Part shown: in pieces, positions 1-5,038 of the stretch | Numbering within the stretch: position 1 is the stretch's first letter | Layout: each line of letters begins with the position of its first letter | Source of the DNA: Crocosphaera sp038442745 | GTDB lineage: Bacteria > Cyanobacteriota > Cyanobacteriia > Cyanobacteriales > Microcystaceae | Assembly: GCF_038442745.1 (NCBI RefSeq) | Contig: NZ_JARVCN010000237.1 | Coordinates: forward strand, 1 to 5,043 | Direction of reading: 5' to 3' | Length of the DNA stretch: 5,043 nt | The notes under the pieces: generated by a model | What the model was told of the DNA's origin: nothing | The model's input: the letters and a program-made list of their open reading frames with translations, nothing else | The model's database searches: none | Translations under genes and position numbers: made by a program

Positions 1-2
1 CT

Positions 3-122
3 AAGAAACTAGCTATCATCCTTGGGGACTCTAAGACGATTGCGATCGCTGTTAATCAAGGTCATCGTCGGCAACGATATACGAGATTGGTTGAACGATT
101 AAGTCTCCTTCTGTCAATCTAG
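3..122 (+). CDS. recD2: RecD2-like ATP-dependent DNA helicase, C-terminal end (partial)
   Basis: The frame is open from the left edge to a TAG at 120-122 and gives 39 residues beginning KKLAIILGDSKTIAIAV and continuing RRQRYTRLVERL. This matches, from memory of the family, the extreme C-terminus of RecD2/RecD-like superfamily 1B helicases. There the 'YTA(I/L)TRAKK' motif VI strand is followed by a short hydrophobic strand, a helix with an 'A(I/L)A' core, and a basic 'QKRYTxLxERL' tail. Motif VI itself would lie just outside the window. RecD2 proteins unwind DNA 5' to 3' and act in repair or mismatch processing. A HIP1 palindrome lies inside the coding sequence. The gene is followed by about 117 bases of AT-rich spacer before parA, so it is probably a separate unit. 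Seen: open frame and tail motif. Inferred: family. Nothing can be said about the catalytic domains. Confidence 0.68.
   Translation, partial: KKLAIILGDSKTIAIAVNQGHRRQRYTRLVERLSLLLSI
42..49. repeat. HIP1 palindrome (GCGATCGC)
   Basis: Exact copy of the highly iterated palindrome 1, which is strongly over-represented in many cyanobacterial genomes. It lies inside the coding end of the helicase gene, as HIP1 copies often do. It is a taxonomic marker here, not evidence of a local regulatory site. Confidence 0.85.
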
Positions 123-226
123 TAATTTTTTTTGGTTGTACTGTGAGATTATATTAAAAAGTTTTCTTTTGGGAACTGTTGAATTTTCTAACAATCTATT
201 AAATAAAGCTAATTGTTGATTGGCCT

Positions 227-233
227 TAAGGAG
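227..233 (+). promoter_or_regulatory. Shine-Dalgarno site of parA
   Basis: TAAGGAG lies six bases before the ATG at 240. This strong site decides the parA start: a TTG at 213 in the same frame would add nine residues (LIGLKEHF type) but has no such site, and the SD would fall inside the coding sequence. The site is part of an 8-bp palindrome CCTTAAGG (224-231). Confidence 0.8.
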
Positions 234-239
234 CATTTC

Positions 240-1043
240 ATGAAAAAACCTATAATCATTTCTCTATTTAACCAAGCTGGTGGGGTAGGCAAAACTACTC
301 TTACGCAGAACTTAGGTTATCATCTAAGTCAAAAAGAGTATCGAGTTTTATTAGTGGATTTAGATCCACAAGCATCTTTAACAAGTTTCATGGGATTAGA
401 ACCATCTGATTTACCAAGAACAATTTATGATTCTCTTGTTTTTGATGAATCTATTAGGCAAAGTGTCATTTCTCTATCAATTTACAACCAGTATAAAAAT
501 CTTGACTTAGTTCCAGCTAACTTGTTACTAGCAAATGCTGAACAGCAATTAATTTTTGCCTCGTTAAGAGAATACCGTTTAAAAAATGTTTTACAACCAT
601 CATTTGATAACTATGACTATATTTTGCTAGATTGTCCTCCCAGTTTAGGAATGTTGTCTTTAATTGGTTTAGTGGCTTCTAGCTACGTTCTTGTTCCTAT
701 TCAAACTCAATTTAAGGCAACTGTAGGAACAGATAGTTTGCTGTCTACTGTTCATAAAACTCAAAAGCAAATTAATCCTGAACTTGAAATTTTAGGTTTT
801 ATTCCTACTCAATTTTCAAAAATTAATAAAACAGAGCAGAGGGTTCTTGAACTTCTCTACGAACAACTCAGTGTAATCGCTCCCATTTTTTCCCCGCTTC
901 CTAGAACAACAGCAATAGCTGAAGCAACAGAATATGGTAAGCCTTTTGCTCTTACTCCAAAAAGTAATAAAGCTATTAAAAGTTTATTTGACGAATATAC
1001 TACTCAAATTGAATCACTAACACATCCTGTTGCTTATGTCTAA
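240..1043 (+). CDS. parA: ParA-family partition ATPase (variant Walker A)
   Basis: This 267-residue protein is a ParA/Soj-type ATPase, the motor of DNA segregation. It binds nucleoid DNA as an ATP dimer and is stimulated by ParB. The variant Walker A loop is at residues 11-20 (NQAGGVGKTT), the switch I / A' motif at 40-45 (DLDPQA), and Walker B at about 127-135 (YILLDCPPS, D131). There is no N-terminal DNA-binding extension, so it is a short (type Ib-like or chromosomal-style) ParA. The ATG at 240 is chosen for its strong SD. The stop overlaps the parB start by 8 bases, which indicates an operon. Odd point: the signature lysine of the KGGxGKT motif is alanine (codon GCT), while the P-loop lysine K18 is kept. 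The gene looks more AT-rich than crtI or the reductase gene. The family is certain; whether it serves a plasmid or the chromosome is not. Confidence 0.95.
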   Translation: MKKPIIISLFNQAGGVGKTTLTQNLGYHLSQKEYRVLLVDLDPQASLTSFMGLEPSDLPRTIYDSLVFDESIRQSVISLSIYNQYKNLDLVPANLLLANAEQQLIFASLREYRLKNVLQPSFDNYDYILLDCPPSLGMLSLIGLVASSYVLVPIQTQFKATVGTDSLLSTVHKTQKQINPELEILGFIPTQFSKINKTEQRVLELLYEQLSVIAPIFSPLPRTTAIAEATEYGKPFALTPKSNKAIKSLFDEYTTQIESLTHPVAYV

Positions 1044-1983
1044 TATTCCTCCAAAAAGAAATTTAAGAAATGTTGTTCTTTTTAAGGATGATGAGCTTTC
1101 TCCTTTGACAACCTCTTCTGATACTAACTTCATAGAAGTTTCTCTTGAGCAGATTATTTTACCTCCTCAACAACCTCGCCGATATTTTGATGAAATAGGA
1201 ATGGGTAATTTGATTTCATCAATAAAAAAAGAAGGCATTTTACAACCTCTATTAGTTAGAAAAGTTGAAGATAGATATGAATTAGTGGCTGGCGAGAGGC
1301 GTTATCGAGCAGCTAAAACTATTGGACTATTAAGGGTTCCTGTATTTGTCAAGCAACTTACTGAACAAGAAGCTCAATTAATTTCTTTAACCGAGAATTT
1401 GCAACGAGAAGACTTAAATCCTGTTGAAGAAACTGAAGGTATTTTGTCTTTACTTTCTGTTAAGCTTCAAACAGATGTAAAAGGAGTTATCTCATATTTA
1501 AACCGTCTTGATCATTCTCAACGAGGGAATTTGAAATCGAAAAATGAAGAATTCCAATCTGCCCATAACGTTATGGGCAAACAAGAAATTAACGAAATTT
1601 TCGAGTTTTTAGGATTAACTTGGCAATCTTTCCTAAAAAATCGTTTGCCTTTACTTAAGCTTCCCAATGATATTTTAGAAACGTTGAGAGCCGGAAAAAT
1701 TGCTTACACTAAAGCTAAGATGATCGCTAAAATTGAAGATGAAAGCACTCGAAAAAGTTTGTTAGAGGAATCTATCACTCTAAATTGGTCTTTATCCCAA
1801 ATACGAGAACGTATTAATCAATTGAACTTAACTTCGACAGATGCTTCTATAGATACTCCTCAAAAAAGGATTTCAGATGTGACAAAACGATTAAAAAAGT
1901 CTCAAGTCTGGAAAGATACGAAGAAGTGGCGTAAAGCAGAAAACCTTCTAAAAAAATTAGAAGCTCTATTAGAAGAAGACTAA
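1036..1983 (+). CDS. parB: ParB/Spo0J-family partition protein with divergent central domain
   Basis: This 315-residue protein is the ParB partner of the ParA encoded just upstream. ParB proteins load on parS sites and spread as CTP-dependent clamps. The N-terminal CTP-binding domain is clear: about residues 33-76 with PxQPRR and GILQPLLVRK, the GERRYRAA motif at 86-93, and ENLQREDLNPVEE at 120-132. The central DNA-binding region is unusual. The standard helix-turn-helix (GLTQEEVAKRVGKSR type) is not evident; instead about residues 140-205 hold a longer stretch with NRLDHSQRG, AHNVMGK and LGLTWQSFLKNRLPLL, rejoining the family at LLKLPNDILETLRAGKI (207-222). The C-terminus is lysine-rich with a leucine helix (RKAENLLKKLEALL). 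The ATG at 1036 overlaps the parA stop (ATGTCTAA) and has no SD, so coupled translation is likely. A TTG at 1030 would add two residues and is less likely. Confidence 0.93.
   Translation: MSNIPPKRNLRNVVLFKDDELSPLTTSSDTNFIEVSLEQIILPPQQPRRYFDEIGMGNLISSIKKEGILQPLLVRKVEDRYELVAGERRYRAAKTIGLLRVPVFVKQLTEQEAQLISLTENLQREDLNPVEETEGILSLLSVKLQTDVKGVISYLNRLDHSQRGNLKSKNEEFQSAHNVMGKQEINEIFEFLGLTWQSFLKNRLPLLKLPNDILETLRAGKIAYTKAKMIAKIEDESTRKSLLEESITLNWSLSQIRERINQLNLTSTDASIDTPQKRISDVTKRLKKSQVWKDTKKWRKAENLLKKLEALLEED
1560..1579. repeat. Perfect 20-bp palindrome inside parB
   Basis: The half-site TGCCCATAAC is followed directly by its exact reverse complement GTTATGGGCA, with no spacer. It lies in the coding sequence and encodes AHNVMGK (residues 176-182) in the unusual central part of ParB. 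It could be a protein-binding site or a hairpin in the parB mRNA, or it could be dictated by coding alone. It does not resemble the consensus chromosomal parS (TGTTTCACGTGAAACA). The palindrome is certain; any function is inference. Confidence 0.9.
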
Positions 1984-2006
1984 AAAAAGAGTCCCACATG
2001 GGACTC
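1982..2006 (-). terminator. Rho-independent terminator of crtI
   Basis: A 7-bp perfect stem, GAGTCCC (1989-1995) and GGGACTC (2000-2006), encloses a 4-base loop. Read on the - strand it is followed by seven T (1988-1982), the classical intrinsic terminator layout, and lies about 50 bases past the crtI stop. On the + strand the hairpin has the A-run before it and no T-run after it, so it is a weaker terminator for parAB, though it may still protect the 3' end. The T-tract abuts and overlaps the parB TAA codon. Confidence 0.88.
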
Positions 2007-2057
2007 CTCGTAAAGCATTAGTTACTTTAAACTGAACTTTCAATATATTCTTCAATT

Positions 2058-3536
2058 TTAGTGATGCTCCTTCTCTTCAATCAGATGAGCGACAATTTTA
2101 CCTGAATTGAGAACCCCAGGTAATCCGGCTCCAGGATGAGTCCCTGCCCCCACAAAATATAAATTCTCAATATCCTCACTCTGATTATGGGGACGAAACC
2201 AAGCGGATTGAGTTAAAGTGGGTTCAACGGAAAAAGCCGAACCATTATAACTGTTTAACGTATTTTGAAAGTGCGGTGGATCGATATAATGTTCTGTGAC
2301 AATGTGTTGAGATAAATTGGGAAGATAATGCTTTTCTAAATAGTCCACAATGCGATTGCGATATTCTTGCGCTTTGCGTTTCCAATTAATCTGACCTTGT
2401 AAATTAGGCACAGGAGCTAAAACGTACCAACTATCACACCCAACAGGAGCTAGAGTTGGATCGGTAATCGTTGGATGGTGAAGATAAAGACAGAAATCAT
2501 CTGGCAGAATTTTTTGCTTAAAAATATCTTCAATCCAAGGGCGATAACGTTGGCCTAATAAAACCTCATGATGTGCCATCTGGGGATACTGAATATCAGT
2601 TCCGAAATAGAAAACAAATAAGGACATTGAATAGCGTAACTTTTTGAGGGAGCGATCGCTCCATTTTTTTCGATATTGAGCAGGAATTAAATTCAAATAA
2701 GTAAAGGCTACATCGGCATTACTGACAACAATATCAGCGTCTAAAAATTCTGAATGGTCTAAATAAACCCCTTTTGCTCGTCTAGTTGATGAGTCAATGG
2801 CAATTTGTTTAACTTCTCGATTGAGTAATAATTTACCGTCATTATTTTGAAATAGTTTAACGAAAGCCTTCACTAAAGCCCCTGTTCCCCCCAGAGGAAA
2901 CCAAATGCCGAATTCTTGTTCGAGCTTATGGATCATGGCATAAATCGAAGTAGTCTCAAAAGGATTTCCCCCAATCAATAAAGGGTGAAAGCTAAACACC
3001 TGTCGTAGTTTTTCATCCTTCAAATATTGATTGACAAAACCAGCGACGGATTTGTAAGTTTGCAATCGGATTAAATCGGGAGCCACCTTGACCATATCCC
3101 AAAACTGATGGAAGGGTTGTGCCATTAAAGGTAAACCAGCCTTAAATATCTTGTCTGAAGCTTCTTTTAACTTATAATAACCCTTCACATCATCAGGATT
3201 AAACTCACGAATTTGCTCGATTAAGCCATCAGCATCATTGTTATAGTGAAACACTTCCCCATTCGGAAACCGCACATTATAAAAAGGATCAAGGGGAACT
3301 AAATTTAGATAATCTTTCCTATCTTTTCCGGCTAAACTAAACAATTCATCAATGAGGTAGGGAACCGTAATAATCGTCGGACCTCCATCAAAAGTAAACC
3401 CATCTTGTTGATAAACATAAGCTCTGCCTCCAGGTTGATCTCGTTTTTCAATCAGAGTAACCTGATGAGATGTTGCTGCTAATCGAATAGCTACCGATAG
3501 TCCTCCGAAACCACTCCCAATAACAATGATTTTCAT
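2058..3536 (-). CDS. crtI: CrtI-type phytoene desaturase / carotenoid dehydrogenase
   Basis: This 492-residue flavoprotein of the bacterial CrtI family introduces double bases-conjugation into phytoene, giving neurosporene, lycopene or a related product, at the membrane with FAD. The N-terminal dinucleotide fold is complete: GSGFGGLSVAIRLA at 7-20, acidic strand end at E30, then PGGRA (35-39) and FDGGPT (49-54). The substrate-domain hallmark GIWFPLGGTGALVKA is at 210-224. The C-terminal FAD motif VGAGTHPGAGLPGVLNS is at 462-478 and is typical of CrtI proper rather than CrtO, CrtH or plant-type CrtP/CrtQ. Length matches the family (about 490-510). The start is the ATG at 3536, placed just before the fold; no strong SD is seen. 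No crtB or cyclase gene lies nearby. It converges on parB and has its own terminator. The exact number of desaturation steps cannot be read from sequence, and a related desaturase role (for example on 4,4'-diapophytoene or a later intermediate) is possible. Confidence 0.92.
   Translation of the reverse strand: MKIIVIGSGFGGLSVAIRLAATSHQVTLIEKRDQPGGRAYVYQQDGFTFDGGPTIITVPYLIDELFSLAGKDRKDYLNLVPLDPFYNVRFPNGEVFHYNNDADGLIEQIREFNPDDVKGYYKLKEASDKIFKAGLPLMAQPFHQFWDMVKVAPDLIRLQTYKSVAGFVNQYLKDEKLRQVFSFHPLLIGGNPFETTSIYAMIHKLEQEFGIWFPLGGTGALVKAFVKLFQNNDGKLLLNREVKQIAIDSSTRRAKGVYLDHSEFLDADIVVSNADVAFTYLNLIPAQYRKKWSDRSLKKLRYSMSLFVFYFGTDIQYPQMAHHEVLLGQRYRPWIEDIFKQKILPDDFCLYLHHPTITDPTLAPVGCDSWYVLAPVPNLQGQINWKRKAQEYRNRIVDYLEKHYLPNLSQHIVTEHYIDPPHFQNTLNSYNGSAFSVEPTLTQSAWFRPHNQSEDIENLYFVGAGTHPGAGLPGVLNSGKIVAHLIEEKEHH
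2652..2659. repeat. HIP1 palindrome (GCGATCGC)
   Basis: Second exact HIP1 copy, inside crtI, extended to a 14-bp perfect palindrome GGAGCGATCGCTCC (2649-2662). HIP1 in crtI suggests the gene has resided in a cyanobacterial genome long enough to share its octamer bias. Confidence 0.85.
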
Positions 3537-3693
3537 ATCGTTAATCTTTTTAAGGCATAATCAACATCCTACATGATTCCTGGTTTGGGACTTTCGGAAA
3601 ACCCATTACTTTTCAACACAACAGTTAATAATTCCTCTGCTATCCCCTTGAAGAAATTAATCGGCCATCTCCTTCGTATGTATCGAATGTAGT

Positions 3694-3792
3694 AAGGACT
3701 CGGAGTTTACGCCGATCACAAGCATTCCTTATTGCTGCTGCTTTCCAGTCCTGACAAGGTTTGGGGGTTGTCATTGCATAAGTCCGAGTCAC
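3694..3792 (-). ncRNA. ffs: Small signal recognition particle RNA (4.5S type)
   Basis: The - strand carries the conserved SRP domain IV: CCTTGTCAGGACTGGAAAGC followed by AGCAGCAATAAGG (+ coordinates about 3726-3759). The GGAA tetraloop is at 3743-3746, with the asymmetric-loop sequences CAGGA and GCAGCA around it. This binds Ffh and, with FtsY, targets nascent membrane proteins. The ends are set by a closing stem: GACTCGGA (3790-3783) pairs with TCCGAGTC (3704-3697), continued by TTATGC with GCGTAA (3781-3776 with 3712-3707). The RNA is thus about 95-100 nt, the short bacterial form without an Alu domain. Exact ends are uncertain by a few bases. It lies about 160 bases upstream of crtI on the same strand, and no terminator is obvious between them. 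It is transcribed away from the quinone reductase gene. Confidence 0.94.
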
Positions 3793-3824
3793 CTTTGATG
3801 GTAACATAAATTTCCTTTTTCCTT

Positions 3825-3830
3825 ATTATA
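3825..3830 (-). promoter_or_regulatory. Possible -10 element for ffs
   Basis: On the - strand this reads TATAAT, a perfect -10 hexamer, about 33 bases before the predicted mature 5' end of the SRP RNA. That spacing would give a leader of roughly 25 nt, which is acceptable if the precursor is trimmed by RNase P as for other 4.5S RNAs. No good -35 hexamer is seen at 16-18 bases. A weaker TATGTT (3803-3808) closer to the gene is an alternative. Confidence 0.35.
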
Positions 3831-3850
3831 TGTGTGATTTGAAGAAGATT

Positions 3851-3867
3851 TTGGACAGGTTGTCCAA
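3851..3867. promoter_or_regulatory. Candidate operator: perfect inverted repeat TTGGACA-GGT-TGTCCAA
   Basis: Two perfect 7-base arms (3851-3857 and 3861-3867) flank a 3-base spacer, a 17-bp dyad of the size bound by dimeric repressors or activators. It lies in the divergent spacer, 74 bases before the quinone reductase start and about 60 bases before the ffs 5' end. A half-site TTGGAC recurs at 3881-3886, exactly 30 bases (about three helical turns) from the first arm. Quinone reductase genes are often controlled by redox- or quinone-sensing regulators (for example HxlR, MarR or TetR families), but no regulator gene is present here, so the binding protein is unknown. Confidence 0.55.
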
Positions 3868-3911
3868 CTTTACCTTCCATTTGGACCTGAGTTCGATGTA
3901 AGATGATACCC

Positions 3912-3917
3912 TATAAA
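3912..3917 (+). promoter_or_regulatory. Possible -10 element for the quinone reductase gene
   Basis: TATAAA, a 5 of 6 match to the -10 hexamer, lies 23 bases before the ATG at 3941. It would give a short leader of about 15-20 nt. No convincing -35 is seen at 17 bases (GAGTTC). That would suit an activator-dependent promoter using the upstream dyad, but this is only inference. Confidence 0.35.
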
Positions 3918-3940
3918 TTGAGTGGAATTATTTATGACTC

Positions 3941-4645
3941 ATGAAAATTTTTATTGTTCACGCTCACCACGAACCCAAAAGTTTTAATGGAGCTTTAACC
4001 CATGTTGCTCAGCAGTTTCTAAAAGAACAGGGGCATCAAGTGGAACTGTCGGATTTGTATCAGATGAATTTTAATCCGGTTTCAGATCGACGTAATTTTA
4101 CGACCCAAAAAGACCCTGATTATTTAAAACAACAAGCTGAAGAAATGTATGCCAGTGAACATCAGGGTTTTGCTGAGGATGTACAAAAAGAAATAGAAAA
4201 ACTTTTTTGGTGTGATGTTTTGATCATGCAGTTTCCTCTCTGGTGGTTTGGATTACCTGCCATTCTCAAGGGGTGGGTAGATCGAGTGTTGGCCATGGGG
4301 ATATTGTATGGTGGAGGCAAATGGTACGATAACGGAGTCTTAAAAGGCCGTCGTGCCATGGTGTCCTTGACGACAGGCGGACCCCCTACGATGTACACTC
4401 AGACAGGAATCAATGGAGACGTGGAGCAAATTTTGTTTCCTATTCATCATGGTATTCTGCATTTTGTGGGTTTTGAAGTTTTACCCCCATTTATTGCTTG
4501 GGCAGTGTCCCGTGCCTCACAAGAAGAGCGATTAGCTTACTTGGAGCAATATCGTCATCGTTTAGGCTCATTGGAAACGACTTCTTCTTTAAAGTATCCT
4601 TCTTTGGCTGAGTATGACCCCAAAACCTTTGAGTTAAAACAATAG
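3941..4645 (+). CDS. NQO1/NQO2-like NAD(P)H:quinone oxidoreductase (Flavodoxin_2 fold)
   Basis: This 234-residue cytoplasmic flavoprotein is related to DT-diaphorase, which reduces quinones by two electrons and so avoids semiquinone radicals. The flavin phosphate loop is at residues 7-19 (HAHHEPKSFNGAL). The core FPLWWFGLPAILKGWVDRVL is at 98-117, equivalent to the FPLyWFGvPAILKGW block of animal NQO proteins. TTGGPPTMYTQTGINGD is at 144-160, and ILFPIHHGILHFVGFEVL at 164-181. In that third block Tyr152 aligns with NQO1 Tyr155, and Asn158 replaces NQO1 His161, as in NQO2. The C-terminal extension is shorter than in human NQO1 (273 residues). The ATG at 3941 is chosen because the flavin strand starts at once; the SD is weak. 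An ATG at 3934 is in another frame. The gene appears monocistronic. Family is firm; the natural quinone and nicotinamide donor are not known. Confidence 0.92.
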   Translation: MKIFIVHAHHEPKSFNGALTHVAQQFLKEQGHQVELSDLYQMNFNPVSDRRNFTTQKDPDYLKQQAEEMYASEHQGFAEDVQKEIEKLFWCDVLIMQFPLWWFGLPAILKGWVDRVLAMGILYGGGKWYDNGVLKGRRAMVSLTTGGPPTMYTQTGINGDVEQILFPIHHGILHFVGFEVLPPFIAWAVSRASQEERLAYLEQYRHRLGSLETTSSLKYPSLAEYDPKTFELKQ

Positions 4646-4673
4646 CTCAGCTACCCCGTGAGGAAAAAGAGTG

Positions 4674-4699
4674 TGTCCAAGCTGGCGATGCCTGTCCAA
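4674..4699 (+). repeat. Direct repeat of TGTCCAA downstream of the reductase gene
   Basis: TGTCCAA occurs at 4674-4680 and again at 4693-4699, 19 bases apart. It is identical to the right arm of the dyad at 3851-3867, and the second copy shares nine bases with it (TGTCCAACT). Whether these are binding sites or chance is open. Confidence 0.5.
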
Positions 4700-4709
4700 C
4701 TCACATCGC
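4685..4709. other. Weak stem-loop after the reductase gene
   Basis: GCGATG (4685-4690) and CATCGC (4704-4709) can pair around a 13-base loop. No T-run follows on either strand, so it is at best a poor terminator. No better terminator was found between 4646 and 4792. Confidence 0.25.
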
Positions 4710-4774
4710 TCATTTAATGTAATTAGGGGTATGGGTCCCGTTGTGAGTTTAAATGCCTAACTATATGCCGGCTT

Positions 4775-4788
4775 GACTGGTGACTGGT
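4775..4788. repeat. Two tandem copies of heptamer GACTGGT
   Basis: GACTGGT is repeated without gap in the spacer between the reductase gene and the convergent J-domain fragment. Heptamer short tandem repeats are common in cyanobacterial intergenic DNA, but two units are too few to be sure this is one of them. Confidence 0.4.
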
Positions 4789-4792
4789 TTAA

Positions 4793-5038
4793 CTACTCCC
4801 AGAAAGACTGAGAAGACCAAGGGAATTGCTGAGACATAGCAAGTTGAAGATTATCTATGCCAATTTTGTCCAAGGGAATCAGAGGGCTGTATTTTGTAAA
4901 CCATTGTGACTTTAATTCCTGGTAAATTTGGGTGATTAATTGGATACGTCCAATAGCTTCAACGGATTTATTATTGTCGGGATGCCATTTAGGTGATTTC
5001 CGAGAAAGCTTTTCCCATAGGGGGGGTAATCCCTTGGA
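4793..5038 (-). pseudogene. J-domain (DnaJ-like) C-terminal fragment, frame closed upstream
   Basis: The - strand frame gives 81 residues ending SSQSFWE with TAG at 4793-4795. Residues 18-42 (KWHPDNN, then SVEAIGRIQLITQIYQEL) align without gaps to the HPD loop and helix III of J-domains (HPDKN..., with the conserved A, R, I, Y and L at the same spacing). J-domains stimulate Hsp70 (DnaK) ATPase through the HPD triplet. Helix II is only roughly present (LWEKLSRK) and helix I is absent. The rest (about 40 residues, SQWFTKYSPLIPLDKIGID...) I do not recognise. No ATG, GTG or TTG start precedes the HPD, and a TAG at 5039-5041 closes the frame. A run of seven C (5026-5020 in - strand order) sits between; both other frames are open across it to the edge. 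So this may be a frameshifted gene, a sequencing error, or a decayed remnant. It converges on the reductase gene. Confidence 0.6.

Noticed and set aside
213..239. TTG start adding nine residues to ParA
   Set aside because: The strong SD (227-233) is correctly spaced for the ATG at 240 and would be inside the coding sequence of the longer form. The residues are not part of the ParA fold.
123..239. parS-like or promoter elements upstream of parA
   Set aside because: No consensus parS and no well-spaced -35/-10 pair. The TTGAAT at 179 and AT-rich hexamers near 200 are too weak to call.
1030..1035. TTG start adding two residues to ParB
   Set aside because: The ATG at 1036 in the overlap ATGTCTAA is the usual coupled start; neither has an SD.
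3934..3940. ATG just before the reductase start
   Set aside because: It is in a different frame and meets a stop after a few codons.
4162..4398. 78-codon open frame on the - strand
   Set aside because: It lies entirely inside the quinone reductase gene on the opposite strand, has no recognisable motif, and the + strand gene is a firm family match.
4646..4717. In-frame extension of the reductase past its TAG (about 23 codons)
   Set aside because: The protein already ends at a sensible family length, and the extension has no family likeness or read-through signal that I can see.
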